Part shown: positions 1-9,464 of the stretch, in pieces
Position numbering within the stretch: position 1 is the stretch's first letter
How the letters are laid out: every line of letters begins with the position of its first letter
Assembly: GCA_025055175.1 (NCBI GenBank)
Contig: JANWYT010000017.1
Span: forward strand, 1-64,000
DNA from: Anaerolineae bacterium
GTDB lineage: Bacteria > Chloroflexota > Anaerolineae > Aggregatilineales > Phototrophicaceae
Direction of reading: 5' to 3'
DNA length: 64,000 nt
Notes under the pieces: generated by a model
Database searches by the model: none
What the model was told of the DNA's origin: nothing
The model's input: the letters and a program-made list of their open reading frames with translations, nothing else
Program-made: the position numbers and the translations under genes

Positions 1-904
1 AATTCAAGAGGCGCGTGCCGCTGGGCAGGGCGCGCTTGAGTTCTTCCTTCTTGTCGGGGGCGATGGGATTCCAACCCAAGACCACAATCGGCGTCAAACC
101 ATGCCGTGCTGCTGCCTGCGCTGCCCAACTGAAGAAGCCCAAGTCTCCTGTGAAAGTCGTCCCCAGGGTGATGAGGGCCAACGACTTCTCAGTGGGGATG
201 TCCTGAAGCCAACCAGGTGGCTCGTCCTGCGGCGTCTCTGGCAAGCCGCCAACAAACTGCGTCTGAGGCAGCAGCGAGTCGGCCTCGACCGTGTACCAGG
301 CACGAGTGAAGTAGGTGATGTGCAAGTGCGGACTCTGAATGCTGGGCGCCGTCCCCTTGCTGAAGTTGACCCCGCGTAGGCCGAAGTGGTCATAGAGGCG
401 TGCGAGACGCTGATGGCTGTCACTGCTCAGGCTGCGCTGCACTGGGAAGAGCAGACCTTCATCCAAATCTGCTTGAGCAGGCCAACCACCGACGATCATC
501 GGCACGTCTAATGCTTCGGCGGCCAGAGCGGCTGCGCTCAAGAAGGGATCGATGACGAAGGCATCGGGCTTCCCCTGGGTATGCGCTAGATCGATGAGGG
601 CCTGCGTCCCCTGGGCCACCAGGTCTTCGCTCAGCCAAGTGTCTAGGGCGCGCTGATAGCGCAGCATGACCGCTTCCTGTGGCTTGAGCTGCGTCAAATC
701 TGGGGCAGGGGGTGGCGGCCACAGCCAACCAGTGTGGGATATGGATACAAAAGGCAGCCTGGTGGGCGTAATCGTCTCGGCCAAGCTGGCTTCGCTCACC
801 CAGGTCACTTGATGGCCGCGCGCCTGCAAGGCTAGGGCTGTCTTGAGCAAGCCGCCCCAGTCGGTGTGGCTGTAAAGCGGCGCGCTGATGAACCAAAACT
901 TCAT
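1..904 (-). CDS. GT1-family (MGT/UGT-like) glycosyltransferase, 3' end outside window
   Basis: The minus strand is open without a stop from an ATG at 904 to the window edge, giving at least 301 residues. The N-terminus MKFWFISAPLYSHTDWGGLL, then 'ALQARGHQVTWVSEAS', is the typical first strand-loop-helix of GT1 UDP-sugar-dependent transferases of the macrolide/flavonoid type. Further on, 'FVIDPFLSAAALAAEALDVP' and 'LALITLGTTFTG' match the acceptor-side Rossmann fold and the strand that opens the nucleotide-sugar domain. The C-terminal donor-binding HCG..T motif would lie beyond position 1, so I cannot check it. The gene would be read away from uppP, with which it shares the 905-1098 intergenic region. 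The acceptor substrate cannot be deduced. The family call is fairly safe; the precise function is unknown. Confidence 0.75.
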   Translation of the reverse strand, partial: MKFWFISAPLYSHTDWGGLLKTALALQARGHQVTWVSEASLAETITPTRLPFVSISHTGWLWPPPPAPDLTQLKPQEAVMLRYQRALDTWLSEDLVAQGTQALIDLAHTQGKPDAFVIDPFLSAAALAAEALDVPMIVGGWPAQADLDEGLLFPVQRSLSSDSHQRLARLYDHFGLRGVNFSKGTAPSIQSPHLHITYFTRAWYTVEADSLLPQTQFVGGLPETPQDEPPGWLQDIPTEKSLALITLGTTFTGDLGFFSWAAQAAARHGLTPIVVLGWNPIAPDKKEELKRALPSGTRLLN

Positions 905-1098
905 GCCAATACCTCTGGTCTATGCGTTTGAATTTGGCACGACGTGGGCAGCATTCGCCGATCATCGGTTGGTATGCGCCTGATGGGTTTACTATAGCGC
1001 ACAAACTCGCTCGTTTGAGCGATTTTTCACCATTGGCTCATGGCTCAGCATAGACTATCATGCCGCATCTAGCTGCTGATAGGCGTGGAGGCCTGCCC

Positions 1099-1932
1099 AT
1101 GTTGGAAGAATTGTTCAAGGCTGTCATCCTGGGAGTCGTAGAAGGGGTCACAGAATTCCTGCCTATCTCGTCTACGGGCCACCTGATCGTGACGGCTCAA
1201 GCGCTCAATCTGGAGGCTAGCTTGCGCGGCACATTTGAAATCTTCATCCAGATCGGCGCAATCGTGGCCGTGCTGGTCTTCTATCGGCAAGAGCTGCGCC
1301 TGCAAATGGGGCGCGCTTTCATCGATCGCAGCGTGCAGTTCTTCTGGCTTGGCGTGTTGTTAGCCTTCCTGCCGGCTGCCGTCGTCGGCTTTGTGTTCAG
1401 CGATGCGATTGACGCCGTGCTGTTCAATCCGACAGTGGTCGGCTTAGCCCTCGTTGGCGGGGGCATCTTGTTCCTGTCGTTTGAATATTTTATGGACATT
1501 CCGCCACTGGATGCCGCTGAGTCGCCCAACGTCACGCCGCGCGTCAGCCTGCGCCAGGCCTTCATCGTGGGCTTGTGTCAGCTCCTAGCCCTCATACCTG
1601 GCATGTCGCGCTCTGGCATGTCCATCCTGGGCGGGCTGATGGCTGGACTGAGTCGCCAGGCGGCCACGCGCTTTTCGTTCTACCTGGCCATGCCTACCCT
1701 GGGCATAGCTACTTTGTACAGCTTGGTGCGCGATCTGGACGAGGTGACGGCTGGCGGTGCGCAAAACCTGCTGCTGTTGGGCATGGGAGCGCTGGTGTCT
1801 GGGGTGGTAGCTTGGTCAGCAATTGCCTGGTTGCTGCGCTACATTGCCAATCACAATTTCGTCGCCTTCGCCTGGTATCGTATTGTCGCAGGTGGCTTGA
1901 TCCTGCTGCTGGTGGCAGTAGGTTGGCTCTAA
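1099..1932 (+). CDS. uppP: Undecaprenyl-diphosphatase (BacA/UppP type)
   Basis: This integral membrane phosphatase converts undecaprenyl diphosphate to the monophosphate, recycling the lipid carrier for peptidoglycan and other cell-wall polymers; overproduction confers bacitracin resistance in known members. The 277-residue product carries both family signatures: [14 protein letters not shown] at residues 15-28, holding the catalytic glutamates and histidine, and PGMSRSG near residue 168 with the catalytic Ser/Arg. About seven to eight hydrophobic segments are visible. I chose the ATG at 1099 because GTGGAGG lies about 9 nt upstream and translation begins MLEELFKAV as in homologues; an upstream in-frame ATG at 1060 would add 13 unlikely residues. 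The 3' end overlaps the convergent uvrA by 4 nt, so no terminator separates them. Confidence 0.95.
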   Translation: MLEELFKAVILGVVEGVTEFLPISSTGHLIVTAQALNLEASLRGTFEIFIQIGAIVAVLVFYRQELRLQMGRAFIDRSVQFFWLGVLLAFLPAAVVGFVFSDAIDAVLFNPTVVGLALVGGGILFLSFEYFMDIPPLDAAESPNVTPRVSLRQAFIVGLCQLLALIPGMSRSGMSILGGLMAGLSRQAATRFSFYLAMPTLGIATLYSLVRDLDEVTAGGAQNLLLLGMGALVSGVVAWSAIAWLLRYIANHNFVAFAWYRIVAGGLILLLVAVGWL

Positions 1933-4835
1933 AGTGCGGGCTGATACTGGAGATGAGCGCGCAGGAACTGACCTGTATAGCTCTCGACCACCTGGACGAC
2001 GTCTTCGGGCTTGCCCTGAGCGACGACGCGACCGCCGCCGCTACCACCCTCTGGCCCTAGATCGATGATCGTATCAGCCACCTTGATGATGTCTAGGTTG
2101 TGTTCGATGACGATCACGCTGTTGCCGCCATCGACCAACTGCTGAAGCACGTCCACCAAGCGCTTCACATCAACTGCGTGCAAGCCAGTAGACGGCTCAT
2201 CTAGAATGTAGATGGTCTTGCCAGTGGCGCGCTTGCTCAGCTCGCGGCTGAGCTTAATGCGCTGAGCTTCGCCGCCGCTAAGCGTGGTGGCTGGCTGGCC
2301 AATGCGAATGTAGCCCAGGCCCACCGCTTCTAGCGTCTCTAGCTTGCGAACGATCTGGGGTTGGCTGGCGAAGAATTCCAGCCCCTCGCTGACGGTCATG
2401 TTCAACACCTGGGCGATGTTGTGGCCTTTGTAGGCGACTTGCAGCGTCTCGCGGTTGTAGCGCGTGCCTCGGCACACTTCACAATCGACGTAAATGTCGG
2501 CTAGGAACTGCATTTCGATCTTGATTTGGCCCTGGCCATCGCAGTTTTCGCAGCGACCGCCCTTGACGTTGAAGGAGAAGCGCCCCTCTTTGTAGCCGCG
2601 CACTTTGCTCTCCGGTAGGGCCGCGAACAGAGCGCGAATCTCGTCGAACAGCTTGGTATAGGTGGCAGGGTTGCTGCGCGGCGTGCGCCCAATCGGCGAT
2701 TGGTCGATGTTGATGATCTTATCGACGTGTTCTACGCCGTCTATGCCTGCGTGCGCCCCTGGCCGATCGCGGCTGCCATTGAGGATTTGAGCCAAGCGCT
2801 TGTAAAGGACTTCGACCACCAACGACGACTTGCCTGAGCCGCTGACGCCAGTCACACAGACGAGTTGGCCCAGCGGAAAGCTGACGGTGACGTTTTGCAG
2901 ATTGTTCTCCGTCGCGCCGCGCACGGTGATGAACTTGCCGTTGCCCTGGCGACGTTGAGCTGGCACGGGGATGCCGAAGCGTCCGCTCAAAAAGTCGCCG
3001 GTGGCGCTGCCCACCACTTGGGCCACTTGCTGGGGTGTACCTTCTGCAACCACATAGCCGCCGCGTTCGCCTGCCCCAGGCCCCAGGTCGATCAACCAAT
3101 CGGCAGCGCGCATGGTATCTTCGTCGTGTTCCACCACTAGCACCGTATTCCCCAGGTCGCGTAGGCCTTCCAGAGTGCGGATCAAACGAGCGTTATCGCG
3201 CTGGTGAAGGCCAATGCTCGGCTCGTCCAGTACGTATAGGACGCCCGTCAAGCGGCTGCCCACCTGGGTCGCCAAGCGTATGCGCTGGGCTTCGCCGCCG
3301 CTGAGCGTGCCGGCAGAGCGCGAGAGCGTCAGGTAGTCTAGGCCTACATCGTTCAAGAAGCCCACTCGCGCCTCAATCTCGTTGAGGATTTGGTGGGCAA
3401 TCTGTTGGTCACGCTGGCTCAGTCGTGAAGTCTGACCTTCGCCGCCGCGCAGCGTGGCCACCCAGAGAGCCAGTGCGCTGATGGGCATGGTGGTCACTTC
3501 GTAGATGTTTTTGCCGTCGATGGTGACGGCCAGGGCTTCTGGACGCAGGCGCTGGCCCTGGCAGGTCGAACAGGGGACGCGCATCATGTAGTATTCCAAC
3601 TTCTCGCGCATTTCCTCCGATTCGGTCTGCTGGTAGCGCCGATCCAAGTTGTTCAGCACGCCTTCAAAACTGGCCTGGTAGACTCGGCGCTGGCCTGCTG
3701 CATTGATGTATTCAATGTCAATCTTTTTGCCCTGTGTGCCGAACAGGAACACGTCTTGTTGTTCCTTGCTCAGCTCGCGCCAGGGCGTGTCTAGCGAAAT
3801 GCCGTAAGTGCGGGCCAGGGCGCGGAAGACGTTGCTAGTCCAAGAGTTGGGATCGTCGAACGTCCAGCCGTTGGCGCTGATCGCGCCCTGGTTGATGCTC
3901 AGGTCGGGGTTGGGGACGACGGCAGCGGGGTCGAATTCTAGGCGGAAGCCGAGGCCCTGGCAAGTGGGGCAGGCGCCGCTAGGCGTGTTAAAGCTGAAGG
4001 TGCGCGGCTCAATGTCGGGCAAGCTGCCATGCCCGTTTACGCAGGCTAGATGTTCACTGTAGAGCGTGTCGCTGGGTTGTCTAGGGTCGGTCACGTCGTT
4101 GATGATACATAGCCCTTCGCCGCGCTTAAGCGCTGTCTCTACGCCGTCAGTCAGGCGCGTGATGAAAGCTTTCGCCTCTTCGTCCTCGTTATTCGCCCAG
4201 CGGCGCGTCACCAAGCGGTCAATGACGACTTCAATGTCGTGGATTTTGTAGCGATCTAGCTTAATCTCTTCTTCCAGGTCGCGAACTTCACCATCGACGC
4301 GCACGCGGCTGAAGCCGCTCTTTTGTAGGTCTTCGAAGACGCGCTCATGCGTGCCTTTCTTGCGGGTGATGATGGGCGCGAGGATTTGAATGCGGCGGCC
4401 TTCTGGCAGGACTAACACCTCATCGACAATCTGCTGAGCGCTCTGGGCGACGACGGGCGCGCCGCACACTGGGCAGTGCGGCACGCCAATGCGAGCGTAG
4501 AGCAGGCGCAGGTAGTCGTAAATTTCGGTCACTGTGCCGACAGTGGAGCGCGGATTGCTGGAGACGCTCTTTTGGTCGATAGACACCGCCGGGCTGAGGC
4601 CTTCAATCAGGTCAACATCTGGCTTCTCCATCAGTCCCAGGAACTGGCGGGCGTAGGCGCTCAGGCTCTCCACATAGCGGCGCTGCCCCTCGGCAAAGAT
4701 AGTGTCGAAAGCCAGGGACGACTTGCCAGAGCCGGACAAGCCGCTGATGACGACCAACTGGTTGCGGGGAATATCGACGTTGATGTTTTTGAGGTTGTGT
4801 TCGCGCGCGCCTCGGACGATGATTTTGTCCTGCAT
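1929..4835 (-). CDS. uvrA: Excinuclease ABC subunit A
   Basis: UvrA is the damage-recognition ATPase of nucleotide excision repair; as a dimer it loads UvrB on lesions. The 968-residue protein has the expected order: an N-terminal ABC module with Walker [10 protein letters not shown] near residue 30, a zinc-finger pair (CPVCGAPV region), a signature [12 protein letters not shown] before '[12 protein letters not shown]', then a second ABC module with Walker [10 protein letters not shown], a C-terminal zinc finger ([14 protein letters not shown] ... [10 protein letters not shown]) and [12 protein letters not shown] chose the ATG at 4835 ([18 protein letters not shown]), the canonical start; the frame is open 10 codons further upstream, but that peptide is atypical. 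Neither uvrB nor uvrC is in the window, as is normal for scattered uvr genes. Confidence 0.97.
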   Translation of the reverse strand: MQDKIIVRGAREHNLKNINVDIPRNQLVVISGLSGSGKSSLAFDTIFAEGQRRYVESLSAYARQFLGLMEKPDVDLIEGLSPAVSIDQKSVSSNPRSTVGTVTEIYDYLRLLYARIGVPHCPVCGAPVVAQSAQQIVDEVLVLPEGRRIQILAPIITRKKGTHERVFEDLQKSGFSRVRVDGEVRDLEEEIKLDRYKIHDIEVVIDRLVTRRWANNEDEEAKAFITRLTDGVETALKRGEGLCIINDVTDPRQPSDTLYSEHLACVNGHGSLPDIEPRTFSFNTPSGACPTCQGLGFRLEFDPAAVVPNPDLSINQGAISANGWTFDDPNSWTSNVFRALARTYGISLDTPWRELSKEQQDVFLFGTQGKKIDIEYINAAGQRRVYQASFEGVLNNLDRRYQQTESEEMREKLEYYMMRVPCSTCQGQRLRPEALAVTIDGKNIYEVTTMPISALALWVATLRGGEGQTSRLSQRDQQIAHQILNEIEARVGFLNDVGLDYLTLSRSAGTLSGGEAQRIRLATQVGSRLTGVLYVLDEPSIGLHQRDNARLIRTLEGLRDLGNTVLVVEHDEDTMRAADWLIDLGPGAGERGGYVVAEGTPQQVAQVVGSATGDFLSGRFGIPVPAQRRQGNGKFITVRGATENNLQNVTVSFPLGQLVCVTGVSGSGKSSLVVEVLYKRLAQILNGSRDRPGAHAGIDGVEHVDKIINIDQSPIGRTPRSNPATYTKLFDEIRALFAALPESKVRGYKEGRFSFNVKGGRCENCDGQGQIKIEMQFLADIYVDCEVCRGTRYNRETLQVAYKGHNIAQVLNMTVSEGLEFFASQPQIVRKLETLEAVGLGYIRIGQPATTLSGGEAQRIKLSRELSKRATGKTIYILDEPSTGLHAVDVKRLVDVLQQLVDGGNSVIVIEHNLDIIKVADTIIDLGPEGGSGGGRVVAQGKPEDVVQVVESYTGQFLRAHLQYQPAL

Positions 4836-4967
4836 GGTCGTCTCTGCCTGTTTCGTCTCATCCAATACTCACTCAATCATTTGTTCTAGGCTATTCTAAA
4901 GGACGCTCAGCGCCCTGCAAAGACTGCGTTACGATCACTCCAACGCGCCAAAATGCACGCAGCGCGC

Positions 4968-4973
4968 TACAAT
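4968..4973 (+). promoter_or_regulatory. Probable -10 box (TACAAT) for the M20 amidohydrolase gene
   Basis: TACAAT lies 38 nt before the ATG at 5012, flanked by a short CGCTA/TAGCG symmetry. No good -35 hexamer is visible. The same TACAAT/TATAAT element precedes many genes in this window, which is the main support. Confidence 0.4.
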
Positions 4974-5011
4974 AGCGTGCGCTGACTCGTTCTCAAGAAA
5001 GGCTTAAGCTC

Positions 5012-6247
5012 ATGTCTGTTTTGCAGCCCCAACGTACTATCGAAGAACTGAAAGAACTGCGCGCGCTCACGGGCAACGAAGATGGCGCTCAGCGCGTCGC
5101 CTTCACTCCTACTTGGGATAAAGCCCGCGACTGGCTGCGCGGCAAACTGGCGGAACTGCCCGTCGAAATTGAGGTTGACGAAGCAGGCAATTTATGGGCC
5201 ACGCTGCGCGGCGAGTCGGAGAAAGAACTACTGATTGGCGGCCACATCGACAGCGTGCCGAATGGTGGCTGGTTGGACGGCTGTCTAAACGTCATGGCTG
5301 GCGTGGAGATTCTGCGCCGCATAGCTGCCGAGGGCAAGCCGCCTGTGACAGTGCGTTTGGTGGATTGGGCCGACGAAGAAGGCGCGCGCTTTGGCCGCAG
5401 CCTGTTCGGCAGCAGCGCCGCCAGCGGCACGATGAACCCCGATGAGTTGCGCCACCTAGTCGACAAGGACGGCGTCAAGCTGACGGACGCCATCGCCAAG
5501 TATGGCCTGAGCCTGGACACGGTCAAGCAGGCCACGCACCAGCTCAAGAAGGCTGCTGCGTATTTGGAGTTGCACATCGAACAAGGCCCTGTGCTGCTGG
5601 ACATGGGTCTACCGCTGGGGGTGGTGCTGGGGACGTTTGGCGTAGAGCGCCATGCCATCCGCTTCGTCGGCCAATCGGCCCACAGCGGCTCAACGCCGAT
5701 GAACCGCCGCCGCGACGCTTTGGGAGCTGCCGCCAAACTGGCCCTGGAGATACGCGAGATTGGCAAGCGCAACGGCGGCGTCTGTACGGTGGGCCGCGTA
5801 GAGACCAAACCAGGCATTGTGACTGCTGTCGTCGGCCAGTGCGACATGACGCTGGATCAGCGCCATCTAGACGCTGAAGCTTTGGCGCGCATGTACCGAG
5901 AGGCTCAGGAGGCCAGCTATCGCTTCGCCGAAGAAGAGAAGGTCGAAGTGAGCTGGAGCAAGATTTGGGATATTCATCCCATCCTCTTCCATCCCAACCT
6001 GGTGGAGATGTGCGACGAAGCCATCCGCGAGACCTGCGGCACGAGCCATCGTCTGCCCAGCGGCCCGCTGCACGACGCCGCTGAAGTGGCCCGCGCTGGT
6101 GTGCCAACCATCATGATGTTCGTCCAGAGCTTGCACGGCATTTCGCACAACAAGATTGAAGACACGCTGGAAGAACACCTCGTCCTGTCTGTGGAAGCCT
6201 TCGACCGCTTGGCCAGCAAGGCCATGGCCTGGGTTGCGAGCCAGTAA
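5012..6247 (+). CDS. M20-family N-carbamoyl-amino-acid / beta-ureidopropionate amidohydrolase
   Basis: This 411-residue cytosolic metallo-amidohydrolase belongs to the allantoate amidohydrolase/N-carbamoyl-L-amino-acid hydrolase/beta-ureidopropionase group. Metal-ligand motifs are visible in order: GGHIDSVPNGGWLDG near residue 75, DEEGARFG near 125, ELHIEQGP near 187 and a late HNKIED near 383. The dimerisation ('lid') insertion typical of the group lies between. In the context of hydA, mmsA and a beta-alanine-type transaminase on the opposite strand, the likely role is hydrolysis of N-carbamoyl-beta-alanine or N-carbamoyl-beta-aminoisobutyrate to the beta-amino acid, CO2 and ammonia. It is transcribed apart from the hydA cluster, from its own promoter. 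Hydantoin-derived L-carbamoyl amino acids or allantoate are alternative substrates that sequence alone cannot exclude. Confidence 0.85.
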   Translation: MSVLQPQRTIEELKELRALTGNEDGAQRVAFTPTWDKARDWLRGKLAELPVEIEVDEAGNLWATLRGESEKELLIGGHIDSVPNGGWLDGCLNVMAGVEILRRIAAEGKPPVTVRLVDWADEEGARFGRSLFGSSAASGTMNPDELRHLVDKDGVKLTDAIAKYGLSLDTVKQATHQLKKAAAYLELHIEQGPVLLDMGLPLGVVLGTFGVERHAIRFVGQSAHSGSTPMNRRRDALGAAAKLALEIREIGKRNGGVCTVGRVETKPGIVTAVVGQCDMTLDQRHLDAEALARMYREAQEASYRFAEEEKVEVSWSKIWDIHPILFHPNLVEMCDEAIRETCGTSHRLPSGPLHDAAEVARAGVPTIMMFVQSLHGISHNKIEDTLEEHLVLSVEAFDRLASKAMAWVASQ

Positions 6248-6260
6248 ACCGTACATATGT

Positions 6261-6293
6261 CAGCCAGGGTAGAGCCTTGCTCTGCCCTGGCTG
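6261..6293. terminator. 15-bp GC hairpin between convergent genes
   Basis: CAGCCAGGGTAGAGC pairs with GCTCTGCCCTGGCTG (one G-U pair) around a 3-nt loop. It lies 14 nt after the M20 hydrolase stop and before the 3' end of the convergent deacetylase. There is no U-tract on either side, so it may act as a bidirectional structural terminator or as 3'-end protection. Confidence 0.6.
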
Positions 6294-6348
6294 AGTGGAG
6301 AGTCATGCTAAAAAAACCTTGCCGCTCGCTACAAGCCCTCAGTCCTCT

Positions 6349-7113
6349 TCATACCCACCGCGAGACGGCCCAAGCCAGCTGATCGGGTGTAGTGGTGTGG
6401 CGCACGCGCACGCGGCGCAGACGGTACAAATCGCTAGCGCGGTGCAGTGTACCGTCTTGAGTGGTCAGAGCCGCCAGATGGCCACTCTTGCGCACTGCGC
6501 GACGCGCCGCATCGTCGAAGTGGCCGAAAGGGTAGCAGTAGGTGACAGGACGGCGGCCCAACACGGCTTCAATCGTGTCTGCTGCTCCCTGCGTCTCGGC
6601 TGGCAGGCGCTCTGGCTTCAGGCCGCGCAGACTGGCATGACTGGCCGAATGATTGCCAATTTCCATGCCGACATTCCACATCTCGGCGGCCTGCCCCCAG
6701 GTGAGGTAGCGCGGCGCTTCCATTGCGCCGGTGATGATGTAGAACGATCCGACCATGCCGCGCGCCATCAGCAGCGGGAAGGCTGCCCCGTAAGCGTTGT
6801 CGTGGCCATCGTCGAAGCTGAGGACGACGGGCTTGGGCGGCAGGGCCGTGCTGCTCAGCAGAGCCTCCGCCAAAGTCTGCGCAGTGATCGTGGCGAAGCC
6901 GTCGGCCTGCAAGCGGGCCAGATGCTCATCGAACAATTGCGGGGTGACGCACAGATCGCGCAAGGTGCGATCTGCATCAGCAGGCGGCTCGGCAATGTAA
7001 TGGTACATAAGGATAGGACAATAGACGGCAGCTTGAGCTTGAGCGACGGTGGGCAGCGTCAGTGCCACAGCAGCGAGCGCCGAGCCTTGCAAGAATTGAC
7101 GACGCCACAGCAT
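6349..7113 (-). CDS. Exported polysaccharide deacetylase (NodB domain), Tat-type signal
   Basis: The 254-residue protein starts MLWRRQFLQGSALAAVALTL, a twin-arginine-like signal followed by AQAQA cleavage sites, so it is probably exported folded. The mature part is a carbohydrate esterase 4 fold: SFDDGHDNAYGAAFP (motif 1, catalytic Asp plus metal Asp) near residue 119, NHSASHASL (motif 2, metal His pair) near residue 155 and YCYPFGHFDD (motif 3) near residue 195. Such enzymes remove N-acetyl groups from peptidoglycan, chitin or exopolysaccharide; the substrate here is unknown. Its 3' end faces the M20 hydrolase, with a hairpin between. The TauE-like gene upstream on the same strand is separated by only about 45 nt, so the two may be cotranscribed, with no obvious functional link. 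Confidence 0.85.
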   Translation of the reverse strand: MLWRRQFLQGSALAAVALTLPTVAQAQAAVYCPILMYHYIAEPPADADRTLRDLCVTPQLFDEHLARLQADGFATITAQTLAEALLSSTALPPKPVVLSFDDGHDNAYGAAFPLLMARGMVGSFYIITGAMEAPRYLTWGQAAEMWNVGMEIGNHSASHASLRGLKPERLPAETQGAADTIEAVLGRRPVTYCYPFGHFDDAARRAVRKSGHLAALTTQDGTLHRASDLYRLRRVRVRHTTTPDQLAWAVSRWV

Positions 7114-7158
7114 AACACCTCTCTCTTCTGCCCAGGCTACTCGATGGCTCAGGATTGT

Positions 7159-7899
7159 TCAGCGGAAGATGAGAGAGAGACCTAGCAGGGCCAGCAAGAC
7201 CAGCATGAGCCGTTCAAAAGCGCGTGGATTGATGACGGCAATAGCACGGCGTCCTAGCCATACCGCCAGCGGGATAATGGGGAACAGCCATATCAGCTCC
7301 AACAGCTTGCTGACGTCCAGCACGCCACTGGCGATGAAGGCGGGCAGCTTGAGTGCGTTGATGATGGCGAAGAAGAGAGTCGTCGTGCCGATGAAGCTGA
7401 TGGGCGTCATGTTGGGCTGGAGCAGCATGTAGGCCGTAAACGGTGGCGCCCCTAGATTGGCTATGGCTGATCCGAAACCAGACGCTGCCCCTGCCAGCAC
7501 GCCGTGCCATGCGCGCGGCTGATAAGCCAGCTTCTGGATCGAGTCGCTGGCCAGCTTATAGGCGACAGCTAGCAGCGTGAAGACGCCTAGCATTAAGCGC
7601 AGCACACCATCAGGAAGAGTAGCCAGCAGCGCGGCGCCTATGAATGCTCCGATGACGCCAGCAGGCAACATGAGCCGTACACGGGCCATGTCCCACTGGT
7701 TACGGTAGAAGTACAGCGCGAACAGATCAGCGAACAGCAGCAGCGGCAGCACAATCGCCACCGACTGCGCCACAGGCAGCGCGAAGCTGATGAGTGGCGC
7801 AGTCATGGCTACAGGCACAGGCCCGCCCAGCCCTCCTTTTGACAAGCCGATCAGAAAGGCAGCCAGGGTCAACAGCAGCGCAGCATTGAGAGATATCAT
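7159..7899 (-). CDS. TauE/SafE-family membrane permease
   Basis: The 246-residue, strongly hydrophobic protein has about eight transmembrane segments in two repeats typical of the TauE/SafE (DUF81) family, with the N-terminal glycine-rich GLSKGGLGGPVPVAM motif and a related 'GAASGFGSAIANLGAPPF' motif in the second half. Family members move sulfite, sulfoacetate or other organic anions; the substrate is unknown here. I chose the ATG at 7899 (MISLNAALL) because the longer frame runs back through the hydA terminator and into the hydA coding region. It is downstream of hydA on the same strand but separated by a strong hairpin terminator, so it is probably only partly coupled to the pyrimidine operon. 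A role in exporting a carboxylate intermediate would be speculation. Confidence 0.85.
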   Translation of the reverse strand: MISLNAALLLTLAAFLIGLSKGGLGGPVPVAMTAPLISFALPVAQSVAIVLPLLLFADLFALYFYRNQWDMARVRLMLPAGVIGAFIGAALLATLPDGVLRLMLGVFTLLAVAYKLASDSIQKLAYQPRAWHGVLAGAASGFGSAIANLGAPPFTAYMLLQPNMTPISFIGTTTLFFAIINALKLPAFIASGVLDVSKLLELIWLFPIIPLAVWLGRRAIAVINPRAFERLMLVLLALLGLSLIFR

Positions 7900-7918
7900 G
7901 CTAACTCTCGTGATGTAA

Positions 7919-7947
7919 AGAAGCCCCTCGCACGCTGAGGGGCTTCT
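7919..7947 (-). terminator. Rho-independent terminator after hydA
   Basis: AGAAGCCCCTC pairs perfectly with GAGGGGCTTCT over a 7-nt loop. Read on the minus strand it is followed by TTTACAT. It lies 8 nt past the hydA stop and just upstream of the TauE-like start at 7899. Confidence 0.85.
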
Positions 7948-7954
7948 AGGCAGG

Positions 7955-9430
7955 CTAAATGATCGGCGCGAAGGGTTTGCGCGGGATGAACTTGCCGTAG
8001 CCGTTGTGGCCCAGCCACTGGTCGCCATCGACGACCTGCTTGCCGCGTACGAAGACTTGCACAGGCACGCCGCGCACAGTCATGCCCTCGAACAAGTTGT
8101 AGTCGCAGACCATGTGGTGCGTCTTGGCGCTGATGGTGTGTTCTTTGTCGGGATCCCAGACGGCAATATCAGCGTCTGCGCCGACGACGATGGCGCCTTT
8201 GCGCGGATACATGCCGAAGACTTTGGCCGGGTTGGTACAGCTCACCTCTACGAAGCGCTCGGCGGTCATGCGACCACCGTTCACGCCAGCGTGCCACAGC
8301 ACCATCATGCGGTCTTCGATGGCAGGCAGGCCATTAGGAATCTTGGCGAAGTTGCCTTTGCCGCGTTCCTTGCCGGGACGACGATAGGTGGGGTCTTGGG
8401 CTTCGTATTCGTGCCAATCGCCGTTGGGGTGGTTGGCGGCCCACTCTTCGTATGGCCCAACGCCGCCCTCGTACCAAAAATCGCAGTGATCTGTGCTGAC
8501 TATGCTCAGCGGCCCACGATTAATGGCGTGCCACAGCACTTCTTGATCGTGCTTGGTGCGGATGGGCGGAGAACAGACGAACTTCGCCCCTTCAAAGCCA
8601 GGCGCGCCCAGGTGTTCTTCAGCGGTCAAAAAGAAGTACTGAATGCAAGTCTCGCCCATGACGGGGTAGCCCAGTGCACGGCCACGCGACAGGGCTTCCA
8701 CCGCCGACTGACAGGTCATGTGGACGACGTACAGGCTGCAACCCGTCAGGCCGCTCATCATGACTGCCCGATTAGTGGCTTCGCCTTCAATTTCCGGGGG
8801 ACGCGAGTGGCTGTGGTAGATAGGGTCGGTCTTGCCCGCCGCCAGCAGCGCGGGGGTCAATTCGGCTTCTACGTCGCCATTTTCGGCGTGTACCATGACG
8901 ATCATGCCATGCTTGGCCGCGACTTTCATCGCGCGGAACAGGGTGGTGTCGTCGATCTGGAAGACGTTCTTGTAGGCCATGAACAGCTTGAGGCTGGTGA
9001 TACCCTCGTCTACCATCGACGGAATCTCTTCCAGCACTTCGGGCCTCAAGTCAGTGATGGCCATGTGGAAGGCGTAGTCGATCTGGGCCTTTTCGGCTTT
9101 CTTGCGCCAAGTGGCCAGGCCATCGTGTAGGCTGCCGCCTTTGGGCTGGATGACGAAATCGATGTGGCTGGTCGTGCCGCCGAAAGCCGCGGCCCGATGG
9201 CCCGTGCTGAAGTCGTCGTTGCTGTACGTGCCGCCGAACGGCAAATCTAGGTGGGTATGCACATCAATGCCGCCAGGCATGACCAGCTTGCCTGCGCAGT
9301 CGATCACCTGGTGGCCGTCTGGGCTGAGGTCTGCGCCAATCTGTGCGATGGTTTCGCCTTCTACCAACACATCGACGCGGTGCTTGCCGTCGGCATTGAT
9401 GACCGTGCCGCCTTTGAACAGAATGCCCAT
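7955..9430 (-). CDS. hydA: Dihydropyrimidinase / D-hydantoinase
   Basis: This 491-residue cyclic amidohydrolase opens 5,6-dihydrouracil or dihydrothymine (or 5-substituted hydantoins) to the N-carbamoyl beta-amino acid. Visible landmarks are GGIDVHTHLDLPFGG around residue 55 (first two metal-binding His), SLKLFMAYKN near residue 150 with the Lys that is carboxylated to bridge the two metals, later metal His in 'VHAENGD' and 'YVVHMTC', and a final Asp in 'STDHCDF'. An excellent AGGAGG precedes the ATG at 9430. It follows the LLM oxidoreductase gene by 34 nt in the same minus-strand cluster with mmsA and a transaminase, which favours pyrimidine over hydantoin breakdown. The transcript ends at the hairpin 7919-7947. 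Confidence 0.93.
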   Translation of the reverse strand: MGILFKGGTVINADGKHRVDVLVEGETIAQIGADLSPDGHQVIDCAGKLVMPGGIDVHTHLDLPFGGTYSNDDFSTGHRAAAFGGTTSHIDFVIQPKGGSLHDGLATWRKKAEKAQIDYAFHMAITDLRPEVLEEIPSMVDEGITSLKLFMAYKNVFQIDDTTLFRAMKVAAKHGMIVMVHAENGDVEAELTPALLAAGKTDPIYHSHSRPPEIEGEATNRAVMMSGLTGCSLYVVHMTCQSAVEALSRGRALGYPVMGETCIQYFFLTAEEHLGAPGFEGAKFVCSPPIRTKHDQEVLWHAINRGPLSIVSTDHCDFWYEGGVGPYEEWAANHPNGDWHEYEAQDPTYRRPGKERGKGNFAKIPNGLPAIEDRMMVLWHAGVNGGRMTAERFVEVSCTNPAKVFGMYPRKGAIVVGADADIAVWDPDKEHTISAKTHHMVCDYNLFEGMTVRGVPVQVFVRGKQVVDGDQWLGHNGYGKFIPRKPFAPII

Positions 9431-9464
9431 GTCTTCCTCCTTGACTTAAAAGTCGAGCTTGCCT

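Noticed and set aside
8006-9130. A long plus-strand open frame of 374 codons opposite hydA.
   Set aside because: It is antisense to a clear dihydropyrimidinase with all metal motifs and good RBS. Its product is His/Val-rich without family likeness, as usual for mirror frames in GC-rich DNA.
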